The notes beneath the pieces were generated by a model. The model saw only the letters and a list, made by a program, of their open reading frames with translations. It ran no database searches and was not told where the DNA came from. Below, piece after piece: positions 57,329 to 64,000 of a stretch of DNA of 64,000 nt (position 1 is the first letter of the stretch; every line of letters begins with the position of its first letter). Source of the stretch: Faecalibacterium sp. I3-3-89 (lineage in GTDB: Bacteria > Bacillota > Clostridia > Oscillospirales > Ruminococcaceae); assembly GCF_023347275.1 (NCBI RefSeq), contig NZ_CP094468.1, forward strand, positions 372,001 through 436,000, in the 5' to 3' direction. The position numbers and the translations under genes are program-made.

Positions 57329-57778
57329 GTGGAAAGACCGAAAAAGAAGACCGAAAAGCCGTCTCTCGCCGCCCAGTGCCGGGTCCTGACGGAGGCGGCG
57401 GTGCTCTGGGCGCTGCTGGCAGCGGGGGCGCAGCTGTTCTTCCCGGAGGAACAGAGCGCTCTGCCCGAGGGCGCGGCCCTCGGGTGGGCGGCGCTGCGCA
57501 TCTGCCTTGTGACCCCGCTGGCGGAGGAGCTGGCCTTCCGGGGCGGTGCACTCTATCTTTTGCAGCCGCTGGGCGGCAGGACGGCTGTCGTGGTGCAGGC
57601 GCTGCTCTTTGCGGGCCTGCACGGCAGCTGGACGGCCCGGGCCTATGCGCTGGGCATGGGCCTTATCTTCGGCTGGGCGGCCCGGAAAGCCCGGAGCGTA
57701 TGGCCCGGCTGCGCACTTCATATGATAAACAACTGCCTCGTGTTTGCCGCACGGCTGGCGGAAAGGGGAATGGGATGA
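57329..57778 (+). CDS. CPBP-family intramembrane metalloprotease (small)
   Basis: 149 residues, about four hydrophobic helices after a basic N-terminus. The CPBP motifs are present: EELAFRGGALYLL (motif 1, Glu-Glu and Arg), LFAGLHG (motif 2, His) and CALHMINN (motif 3, His, Asn). These resemble the active centre of Rce1/AbiCPBP proteases. GTG 57329 lies seven bases after AGGAGG; an upstream ATG at 57304 has no such site. Its TGA overlaps the tadA ATG. Substrate unknown. Confidence 0.85.
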   Translation: MERPKKKTEKPSLAAQCRVLTEAAVLWALLAAGAQLFFPEEQSALPEGAALGWAALRICLVTPLAEELAFRGGALYLLQPLGGRTAVVVQALLFAGLHGSWTARAYALGMGLIFGWAARKARSVWPGCALHMINNCLVFAARLAERGMG

Positions 57779-58263
57779 CCGACTTTGAGCTGATGGGGGC
57801 TGCGCTGGACGAGGCCCGGAAAGCCGCCGCGCTGGGCGAGGTGCCGGTGGGCGCTGTGGTGGCAAAGGATGGCGAGATCATCGCCGCCGCCCACAACACC
57901 CGGGAGACCGAAAAGAACGCCCTCCACCACGCGGAGCTGCTGGCCATCGACGCGGCCTGCAAAAAGCTGGGAGGCTGGCGGCTGTGGCAGTGCGAATTGT
58001 TCGTCACGCTGGAACCCTGCCCCATGTGCAGCGGGGCCATCATCAACAGCCGCATCAAGCGGGTGGTGTACGGCGCAGCCGACGTCAAGGCGGGCTGCTG
58101 CGGCTCTGTGACCGACCTCTTCGCCCAGCCCTTCAACCATCACCCTGTCATCGAAAAAGGGCTGCGGGCCGACGAGGCGCAACAGCTTTTGCAGGCGTTT
58201 TTCGTCTCACTGCGGGCCCAGCGGGCCGCAAAGCCCCGCTGGAAACCGCCCGTGACCCCCTGA
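57775..58263 (+). CDS. tadA: tRNA-specific adenosine deaminase
   Basis: Converts A34 to inosine in tRNA-Arg(ACG). 162 residues; the HAE zinc motif (NALHHAELLAIDAAC, near residue 53), LEPCPMCSGAIINSRI (PCxxC, about 81-84) and VYGAADVKAGCCGSV are those of TadA. ATG 57775 overlaps the protease stop (ATGA), so translation is coupled. Terminator just after. Another deaminase (e.g. guanine or cytosine type) is unlikely from the motif set. Confidence 0.95.
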   Translation: MTDFELMGAALDEARKAAALGEVPVGAVVAKDGEIIAAAHNTRETEKNALHHAELLAIDAACKKLGGWRLWQCELFVTLEPCPMCSGAIINSRIKRVVYGAADVKAGCCGSVTDLFAQPFNHHPVIEKGLRADEAQQLLQAFFVSLRAQRAAKPRWKPPVTP

Positions 58264-58273
58264 ATCTGTGAAA

Positions 58274-58320
58274 AAAGTGGGAACTGCGTGAAAAAATCGC
58301 CGGTGCCCACTTTCTTTTTT
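58274..58320 (+). terminator. probable tadA terminator
   Basis: AAAGTGGG (58274-58281) pairs with CCCACTTT (58306-58313) over a 24-base loop, followed by CTTTTTTCG. Confidence 0.5.
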
Positions 58321-58523
58321 CGCCCGATTGTGCTATATTATTCAATGGAAACTTGTCGAAACCACACAAACGCCACCGGGCGCGCCACAGGACCGGACTA
58401 GACCGGAAAAAGTGAGCAGAGCGCAGCTCCGGCGGGGTGGGGGGACTGTTTCCTTTCCCGCCGTGACGCCCTGACACGAAGGGGTTTTCATGGCCGAAAA
58501 TAGTGGACAGGAGGGTTTGACTC

Positions 58524-59450
58524 TTGTACAACGACGAATTTGAGCTGACGTTCGACTTGGCAGACGCCGGGCCGAAGAAGGAACAGCGCAGGCCGACTCT
58601 GCCCGAGCGGGAGGAAGCGGCCGAGGCCGCACCGCTGGCGCAGGAAACGAGGGAAATTCCGGCCAGCGCTGCGCCGGAACCAGAACCGGAGCCTGTGGGA
58701 CTGCCGCAGCCCGCTGCCCCGGCGGCGAACGGCCGCACCGTCCTCATCTCGGGCGGCGACCGGGGCATCGGCGCCGCTGCGGCCCGTGCATTCTACGCGG
58801 CAGGCTACCGGGTGGCGGTGTTCTACCACACCAACGCCGAGGCGGCGGCAGCGCTGGAGAAAGAGCTGCCGGGCGTGCTGGCCGTCCAGTGTGACGTGGC
58901 CAGCCGGGCCAGCTGTGAGCTGGCCTTCCGCGCCGCCGAGCAGGCGCTGGGCCATCTGGATGTGCTGGTGAGCAACGCGGGCATCGCCCAGCAGAAGCTG
59001 TTCACCGACATCACGCCGGAGGAGTGGCAGCGGATGCTGAACGTCAACCTGACCGGTGCGTTCAACCTCTGCCAGCTGGCCCTGCCCGGGATGATCCGCC
59101 GCAAGGCGGGCCGTATCCTCACCGTGAGCAGTATGTGGGGCCAGACCGGCGGCAGCTGCGAGGTGCATTATTCCGCCGCCAAGGCGGGCCTCATCGGCCT
59201 GACCAAGGCTCTGGCAAAAGAAGAAGGTCCCAGCGGCATCACCGTGAACTGTGTGGCCCCCGGCGTCATCGACACCGATATGATGGCCTCGTTCACTGCT
59301 GAGGACAAAGCGGCACTGGCCGAGGAGACCCCGGTGGGGCGTCTCGGCACCGCCGAAGAGGTGGCAAAGCTTCTGCTGTACCTCGCCGGAGAGGACGCCG
59401 GCTACATCACCGGACAGGTGTTTGGCGTCAACGGAGGCCTTGTGATCTGA
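58524..59450 (+). CDS. SDR-family oxidoreductase (FabG-like) with an N-terminal extension
   Basis: 308 residues. A classical short-chain dehydrogenase begins about residue 71: NGRTVLISGGDRGIGAAAARAFYAAG holds the TGxxxGxG-type NAD(P) motif (here SGGDRGIG), NAG in VLVSNAGIA, catalytic Ser in VSSMWGQTGG, Tyr-Lys in YSAAKAG and the PGVIDTDM loop. Before it is a roughly 65-residue acidic, then Ala/Pro/Glu-rich stretch with no known domain, unlike FabG. The TTG start (58524) follows AGGAGGGT by eight bases. rpoD begins 73 bases after its stop. FabG function cannot be distinguished from other SDR roles. Confidence 0.85.
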   Translation: MYNDEFELTFDLADAGPKKEQRRPTLPEREEAAEAAPLAQETREIPASAAPEPEPEPVGLPQPAAPAANGRTVLISGGDRGIGAAAARAFYAAGYRVAVFYHTNAEAAAALEKELPGVLAVQCDVASRASCELAFRAAEQALGHLDVLVSNAGIAQQKLFTDITPEEWQRMLNVNLTGAFNLCQLALPGMIRRKAGRILTVSSMWGQTGGSCEVHYSAAKAGLIGLTKALAKEEGPSGITVNCVAPGVIDTDMMASFTAEDKAALAEETPVGRLGTAEEVAKLLLYLAGEDAGYITGQVFGVNGGLVI

Positions 59451-59523
59451 TGCAGCAGGGCCGAAACTATGAGACAAGTTCACCTGCGGGGAGGTTTTCC
59501 CGTGGTGAGAAGGAGAGAGCGAA

Positions 59524-60909
59524 ATGGGCATGACTTTGAAGGAACTGTTGACGAAAGGCGAGGGCACCCTGTCGGCACAGGAGGCCAAGACGTTGGCCGC
59601 ACAGTGCAGGATGGATGTGGAAACGCTCTATACGCTCCTTGAAGAGCGCGGCATCAAGATCATCGAGGATGAGGCCGACGCCGATGTGAATCTGGACGTG
59701 GACAGCATCATTGCCGAGGTGGAGAACGCCGAGAACAACAGTGACGAGCTGGGTCTGGGCATGGAAGACGAGGAAGAGGCCGCCGAGGAGAACCCCGCCG
59801 ACCTGAAGGCCGCGATGGATGAGCTGCTGGACGACCCGGTCAAGAACTACCTCAAGCAGATCGGCCAGATCCCGCTGCTGAGCGCAGAGCAGGAAGTGGA
59901 CCTGAGCAAGCGCATCCACTCCGGTGCCGAGGCTGCCCATATCCTGCAGGCGGACCGTCAGAAGTACGGTGCGCCGGAGTACATCAAGAAGAACAGCGCC
60001 CGCTTCTCCTTCGAGGAGGACGAGAACAGCCGCAGCTACACCGAGGACATCGACGAAGAGGGCAATGAGAAGTCCAGCGAGGACGCCGAGGAGAAGGCTG
60101 CGGAAGAAGAGGCCATGGAGGCTGTGGAGAACGGTCCCCTGACCGAGGAGCGCCGTCAGGAGCTGCTGAAGATCCGCCGCGACGGCCTGAACGCCCGCCG
60201 CAGCCTGAGCGAAGCGAACCTCCGTCTGGTGGTCTCCATTGCCAAGAAGCACGTCGGCCACAATCTGGCCTTCCTCGACCTGATCCAAGAGGGCAACATC
60301 GGCCTGATCAAGGCGGCGGAGAAGTTCGACTGCGACCGCGGCTTCCGTTTCTCCACCTACGCAACGTGGTGGATCCGTCAGGCCATCACCCGCGCCATCG
60401 CCGATCAGGCCCGCACCATCCGCATCCCGGTGCATATGGTGGAGACCATCAACCGGATGCGTCAGGCCACCAACCAGCTGGTCTACCAGAACGGCCACGA
60501 GCCGACCCCGGAGGAGCTGGCAAAGGCAATGGATATGAGCGTCGAGCGCGTCCGCGAGATCCAGCGGATGGCGCAGGAGCCTGCCAGCCTTGAAAGCCCC
60601 GTGGGCGAGGAGGAGGATTCCTCTCTGGGCGATTTCGTCGCCGACGAGAACGCCGAGGCTCCCGGCAAGGCCGCAGACCGCGCCATGGTGGCCCAGCAGA
60701 TCAATCAGGCCCTCAAGAGCCTGACCCCTCGTGAAGAGAAGGTCATCCGTCTCCGCTTCGGTCTGGACGATGGCCGTCCCCGCACGCTGGAAGAGGTGGG
60801 CCGCGATTTCGGCGTCACCCGTGAGCGTGTCCGCCAGATCGAGGCAAAGGCCATCCGCAAGCTGCACAGCCGCAAGTGCCTTGCCCTGCTGAACGGCCTC
60901 ATCGAGTGA
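59524..60909 (+). CDS. rpoD: primary RNA polymerase sigma factor
   Basis: Sigma-A (RpoD), 461 residues. Region 1.1-like N-terminus ([20 protein letters not shown]), an acidic stretch, region 1.2 in [30 protein letters not shown], an acidic insert (about 155-205) between 1.2 and region 2, regions 2.1-2.4 ([37 protein letters not shown]), region 3, and region 4 with [17 protein letters not shown] and the helix-turn-helix [23 protein letters not shown]. The usual dnaG neighbour is missing. Ribosome site GAAGGAGAGAGCGAAATG precedes ATG 59524. Confidence 0.98.
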   Translation: MGMTLKELLTKGEGTLSAQEAKTLAAQCRMDVETLYTLLEERGIKIIEDEADADVNLDVDSIIAEVENAENNSDELGLGMEDEEEAAEENPADLKAAMDELLDDPVKNYLKQIGQIPLLSAEQEVDLSKRIHSGAEAAHILQADRQKYGAPEYIKKNSARFSFEEDENSRSYTEDIDEEGNEKSSEDAEEKAAEEEAMEAVENGPLTEERRQELLKIRRDGLNARRSLSEANLRLVVSIAKKHVGHNLAFLDLIQEGNIGLIKAAEKFDCDRGFRFSTYATWWIRQAITRAIADQARTIRIPVHMVETINRMRQATNQLVYQNGHEPTPEELAKAMDMSVERVREIQRMAQEPASLESPVGEEEDSSLGDFVADENAEAPGKAADRAMVAQQINQALKSLTPREEKVIRLRFGLDDGRPRTLEEVGRDFGVTRERVRQIEAKAIRKLHSRKCLALLNGLIE

Positions 60910-60928
60910 TCGGTTTTCAACCATACGA

Positions 60929-60961
60929 ACGGCTGCCGTGGAAAACGGCAGCCGTTTTTTG
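60929..60961 (+). terminator. rpoD terminator
   Basis: Eleven-pair perfect stem (60929-60939 with 60945-60955), then a T-run. Confidence 0.93.
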
Positions 60962-61011
60962 ATGCCCGGGCGGGAAAATGCGAAAAAAGACAGATTTTTT
61001 GCAAAAACCTC

Positions 61012-61040
61012 TTGCAATGCGGCAGAGTTTATGGTATCAT
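61012..61040 (+). promoter_or_regulatory. tRNA-Thr promoter
   Basis: TTGCAA (61012-61017), 17 bases, TATCAT (61035-61040). Confidence 0.72.
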
Positions 61041-61057
61041 AATTGAGCTGTGATTGT

Positions 61058-61133
<76 letters not shown>

Positions 61134-61140
61134 GCTCAAG

Positions 61141-61178
61141 ACACCTCAAAGCCGGAAGGTTTTGGGGTGTTTTTATTT
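61141..61178 (+). terminator. tRNA-Thr copy 1 terminator
   Basis: ACACCTCAAA pairs with TTTGGGGTGT (one wobble), then TTTTTATTTT. Confidence 0.85.
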
Positions 61179-61195
61179 TGCGGGTAAAGGGTTAA

Positions 61196-61324
61196 ACCTC
61201 TCCGTCATCGCTGCGCGATGCCACCTCCCCTACCGAGGGGAGGCTTTGGCATACCGTGGGGCTTGTCCTTTTCGCCAGAGGCTCCCCTACAAGGGGAGCT
61301 GGCTGCGAAGCAGACTGAGAGGTT
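61196..61324. repeat. palindromic repeat (reverse orientation relative to 33100-33222)
   Basis: Starts CCTCTCCGTCATCGC and ends GAAGCAGACTGAGAGG, with hairpins CCTCCCC/GGGGAGG and CTCCCCT/AGGGGAG. The remainder to 61617 has no gene; a perfect 16-pair hairpin at 61400-61440 is the only other structure. Confidence 0.72.
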
Positions 61325-61577
61325 GTATGAAGTGAGGCCTGACCTTTTGCGCCAGCGAAGAGGAAAGTTTTTCCGCCTTAGTGGTTTCTTTGCAAACAAA
61401 AACCGCGCCGCAGGTAATGTTCGAACCTGCGGCGCGGTTTATCTATTGGAGGAAATAGTTCTCGTAGAAAATGGTTTCTTAAATCCCGTCGGGACTATGA
61501 AGATAGTATACTTCATTTGGCGCAAAAAATCAACCCGGGTAGTAAAAATCAGGGGAACCTGCTCTTTTGCACAAAAC

Positions 61578-61613
61578 AAAACACCCTGAAGTCTTTGGAC
61601 TCCAAGGTGTTTC
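61578..61613 (-). terminator. tRNA-Thr copy 2 / tRNA-Asp transcript terminator
   Basis: Minus strand stem AAACACC/GGTGTTT with inner GAGTC/GACTT-type pairing, then TTGTTTTG. Confidence 0.7.
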
Positions 61614-61617
61614 AGAC

Positions 61618-61693
<76 letters not shown>

Positions 61694-61696
61694 AAA

Positions 61697-61773
61697 TGGC
61701 GACCCGGATCGGGCTCGAACCGACGACCCCCAGCGTGACAGGCTGGTGCTCTAACCAACTGAGCTACCGGGCC
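61697..61773 (-). tRNA. tRNA-Asp (GTC)
   Basis: Acceptor GGCCCGG/CCGGGTC (one G·T), anticodon loop CTGTCAC giving GTC, T-arm GTCGG-TTCGAGC-CCGAT, CCA encoded. Four bases before tRNA-Thr copy 2 in the same transcript. Confidence 0.93.
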
Positions 61774-61914
61774 ATGATCGCTCAAGTGTGTCTGGCGGTT
61801 GACCGCCGGAACGTGTGTTATTATACCTGAGAAACACCCTGTTGTCAAGCGTGAAATTCAGAAAAACCCAAAAAAGTTTCAGAAAGTCCGACATCTGGGC
61901 GAAAAAGGCAAAAA

Positions 61915-61944
61915 CAAAACGCACAGAATATCCTCTGTGCGTTT
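61915..61944 (-). terminator. tRNA-Trp terminator
   Basis: Minus strand AACGCACAGA-GGATAT-TCTGTGCGTT followed by TTGTTTTT. Confidence 0.88.
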
Positions 61945-61945
61945 G

Positions 61946-62021
61946 TGGCAGGGGTAGTAAGTCTCGAACTCACGGCACGCGGTTTTGGAGACCGCTGCTC
62001 TACCAACTGAGCTATACCCCT
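61946..62021 (-). tRNA. tRNA-Trp (CCA)
   Basis: Acceptor AGGGGTA/TACCCCT, D-arm GCTC/GAGC, anticodon stem-loop GCGGT-CTCCAAA-ACCGC giving CCA, encoded CCA end. Confidence 0.95.
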
Positions 62022-62175
62022 AGATGTGTTCCGCATTCGCTGAATGCTTGATTATTATATAAGATTCTGTGCCGAATGTCAAGCGCGAATTTCAAGTTTT
62101 TTGGAAAGATGGGCAGAGAAGGCCCGCTTTTTCGCAAAATGACGCCGAAAACATCCCAAACTTCGGCTTTCCACC

Positions 62176-62204
62176 TTGAAGCAGAGCAGGAAATAGTGTA
62201 TCAT
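62176..62204 (+). promoter_or_regulatory. glnS promoter
   Basis: TTGAAG (62176-62181), 17 bases, TATCAT (62199-62204). Confidence 0.72.
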
Positions 62205-62261
62205 AAAGGGTATCAAAAGTGTAATTCCGGGCTTGTTATGCCCTGATAGGGGGAACGCCAT

Positions 62262-63920
62262 ATGGCAGATAAAAACTTTTTGACCGAGATCATTGACGCC
62301 GACCTCGCCGAAGGCAAGGTCAGCGAGATCCATACCCGCTTCCCGCCGGAGCCGAACGGCTACCTGCACATCGGCAGCGCCAAGGCCATCTATATCAACT
62401 GGTCCATCGCCAACCAGTACGGCGGCAAGTTCAACCTCCGCCTCGACGACACCAACCCCGCCCGCGAAGGCGAGGAGTACGTCAACAGCATCATCGAGGA
62501 TCTGCACTGGCTGGGTGCTGACCCCACGGGCGGCATCTTCTACGGCAGCGACTACTTCGACAAGTGCTACGAGTACGCCGAGAAGCTCATCCTTGAGGGC
62601 AAGGCTTACGTCGATGATCTGACCCGCGATGAGATGCGCGAGTACCGCGGCAATGACGCGGGCAAGCCCTCCCGCCCCTCTCCGTGGCGCGACCGCAGCC
62701 CGGAAGAGAACCTCGACCTGTTCCGCCGGATGCGTGCGGGCGAGTTCAAGGAGGGCGAGAAGACCCTTCGTGCCAAGATCGACCTCGCCAGCCCCAATAT
62801 GAATCTGCGTGACCCGGCCATCTACCGCATCAAGTATGCCGAGCATCACCGTCAGGGCAATAAGTGGTGCATCTACCCGATGTACGACTTTGCCCACCCC
62901 ATTCAGGACGCCATCGAGGGCATCACCCACAGTATGTGCAGCCTCGAGTTCGAGAATCACCGCCCCCTGTACAACTGGGTCATCGAGAACATCTTCGGCA
63001 CTGAGTTCCCCAAGCAGCGCGAGTTTGCCCGCCTGAACATGACCAACACCGTCATGAGCAAGCGCTATCTGCGCGAGCTGGTGGAGATGGGCATCGTAGA
63101 CGGCTGGGACGACCCCCGTATGCCCACCCTGTGCGGCCTGCGCCGCCGCGGCTATACCGCCTCCTCTATCTTTACCTTTGTGCGGGAGGCCGGCATCTCC
63201 AAGTCGGACAACCTCATTGATATGCGCCAGCTGGAGGCCTGCATCCGCAGCGAGCTGGACCTGACCGCCCAGCGCCGCATCGCCGTGCTGGACCCTGTCA
63301 AGCTGGTGGTGGACAACTACCCCGCCGACAAGACCGAGTATTTCGACATCGCCAACAACCCCAACCGGGAGGCCAACGATGCCACGACCCGCAAGGTGGC
63401 CTTCACCAAGGAGCTGTGGATCGAGAAGGAGGACTTCGCCGAGGTCCCGCCTCCGAAGTTCAAGCGCCTGACCGTCGGCGGCGAGGTCCGCCTGATGGGC
63501 GGCTATCTCGTCAAGTGCGAGAGCGTCGAGAAGAACCCCGACGGCAGCATCGCAGTCATCCACTGCACCGCCGACCTCGAGACCGGCAACGGCAACCCCG
63601 CCGACGGCCGCAAGGTCAAGGGCACCATCCACTGGGTGAGCGCAGCCCACGCTGTGGACGCCGAAGTACGTCTGTACGACAAGCTGTTCACCGAGGCCAA
63701 CATGAACGCCATCCCTGAGGGCAGCGACTACAAGGACTATCTGAACCCGGAGAGCGTCGTCGTCCGGAAGGACTGCAAGCTGGAAGAGGCTCTGGCCGAC
63801 GCAAAGCCCGGCGAGCAGTTCCAGTTCGTGCGCACCGGTTTCTTCACCCCGGACAGCAAGAACCCCGGCGTGTACAACCGTGTCGTGACCCTGCGCGACA
63901 GCTTCAAGCCCGCAAAGTAA
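62262..63920 (+). CDS. glnS: glutaminyl-tRNA synthetase
   Basis: Charges tRNA-Gln directly, bypassing the amidotransferase route usual in most Firmicutes. 552 residues. The HIGH motif appears as GYLHIGSAK (about 34-42) and KMSKS as VMSKRY (about residue 265); the C-terminal half is the GlnRS beta-barrel anticodon domain (about 340-552). GluRS is excluded by the VMSKR form, beta-barrel C-terminus and total length. The gene sits alone after a divergent tRNA cluster; no T-box precedes it. No gatCAB genes are in the window. Confidence 0.94.
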   Translation: MADKNFLTEIIDADLAEGKVSEIHTRFPPEPNGYLHIGSAKAIYINWSIANQYGGKFNLRLDDTNPAREGEEYVNSIIEDLHWLGADPTGGIFYGSDYFDKCYEYAEKLILEGKAYVDDLTRDEMREYRGNDAGKPSRPSPWRDRSPEENLDLFRRMRAGEFKEGEKTLRAKIDLASPNMNLRDPAIYRIKYAEHHRQGNKWCIYPMYDFAHPIQDAIEGITHSMCSLEFENHRPLYNWVIENIFGTEFPKQREFARLNMTNTVMSKRYLRELVEMGIVDGWDDPRMPTLCGLRRRGYTASSIFTFVREAGISKSDNLIDMRQLEACIRSELDLTAQRRIAVLDPVKLVVDNYPADKTEYFDIANNPNREANDATTRKVAFTKELWIEKEDFAEVPPPKFKRLTVGGEVRLMGGYLVKCESVEKNPDGSIAVIHCTADLETGNGNPADGRKVKGTIHWVSAAHAVDAEVRLYDKLFTEANMNAIPEGSDYKDYLNPESVVVRKDCKLEEALADAKPGEQFQFVRTGFFTPDSKNPGVYNRVVTLRDSFKPAK

Positions 63921-63969
63921 GTCCGGCGGGCAGGACACCAAACATCGCAAAAGGAGCACTTCACAGACT

Positions 63970-64000
63970 ATGAAAAAACACTTGACCCGCAACATTATCC
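63970..64000 (+). CDS. start of a gene cut by the window edge
   Basis: ATG 63970 with AAAAGGAG upstream begins MKKHLTRNII. Too short to identify; the basic start could precede a signal peptide or membrane segment. It is 50 bases after glnS, same direction. Confidence 0.4.
   Translation, partial: MKKHLTRNII

Noticed and set aside
58320..58520. 6S, SRP or similar non-coding RNA between tadA and the SDR gene
   Set aside because: There is a possible TATATT -10 and some pairing, but no SRP GGAAG/GNRA loop motif, no clear 6S bubble and a poor -35. It is more likely a 5' UTR.
62022..62261. T-box in front of glnS or cysE
   Set aside because: No T-box AGGGTGGNACCGCG-like motif in either upstream region.

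Overview
The window comes from a Faecalibacterium-type gut Firmicute (Oscillospiraceae). The basis is the complete 16S rRNA at 43335-44848, whose variable regions I recognise as Faecalibacterium prausnitzii-like, together with high-GC coding sequence, AGGAGG-type ribosome sites, several TTG/GTG starts and sigma-A promoters with 17-base spacers. The genes are almost all housekeeping. The unusual content is between them: a probable leader-peptide attenuator, a riboswitch, and several families of non-coding, hairpin-rich dispersed repeats.

Layout. 1-5000: clpB (cut by the window edge) under a CIRCE/HrcA operator, cysK diverging from an Rrf2 regulator, and an extracytoplasmic FKBP/trigger-factor-like lipoprotein. 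5200-8600: malic enzyme and two-subunit fumarase, with a repeat between the fumarase genes, then a DtxR/MntR regulator. 8700-11000: mazF-like toxin, acpS, ireB, dus. 11100-17630: a YesM/YesN two-component system and an iron/AEP-type ABC transporter. 17700-20200: an AT-richer patch of small accessory genes, a hairpin element and tRNA-Val. 20300-28800: mscL, pepF, THF riboswitch-folT, a large composite repeat, folC, a MATE pump, exonuclease III and a COG2426 membrane protein. 28880-31410: PepV-like dipeptidase, a DUF3842 gene and cysE. 31640-40944: the pyrimidine locus pyrC-pyrF-pyrK-pyrD-pyrE-carA-carB. 41084-42742: HU and a DEAD-box helicase. 42900-48340: a complete rrn operon with no tRNA in its spacer. 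48412-52748: SWIM/SNF2 helicase overlapping an NlpC/P60 hydrolase. 52750-53440: a second copy of the composite repeat. 53458-58263: M19 dipeptidase, a beta-lactamase-fold hydrolase, TauE, DegV, CPBP protease and tadA. 58524-60909: SDR oxidoreductase and rpoD. 61058-62021: four tRNAs. 62262-63920: glnS, followed by a gene cut by the window edge.

Main discoveries. (1) The pyr operon appears to be controlled by a pyrBI-like attenuator: a 29-codon leader ORF whose stop codon touches a strong intrinsic terminator upstream of pyrC. (2) Two copies of a several-hundred-base non-coding repeat (about 23600-24345 and 52757-53400) share collinear outer parts, but the segment between their internal inverted arms is in opposite orientation in the two copies. 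(3) A 113-base module sits inside two unrelated host repeats (7265-7377 and 23864-23976), which suggests nested mobility without any encoded protein. These three are sequence observations joined to inference and need genome-wide comparison.

How the genes work together: cysE and cysK make cysteine. Fumarase and malic enzyme link fumarate, malate and pyruvate. The riboswitch, folT and folC cover folate uptake and polyglutamylation. The pyr locus covers carbamoyl phosphate to UMP except aspartate carbamoyltransferase (pyrB), which is not in the window.
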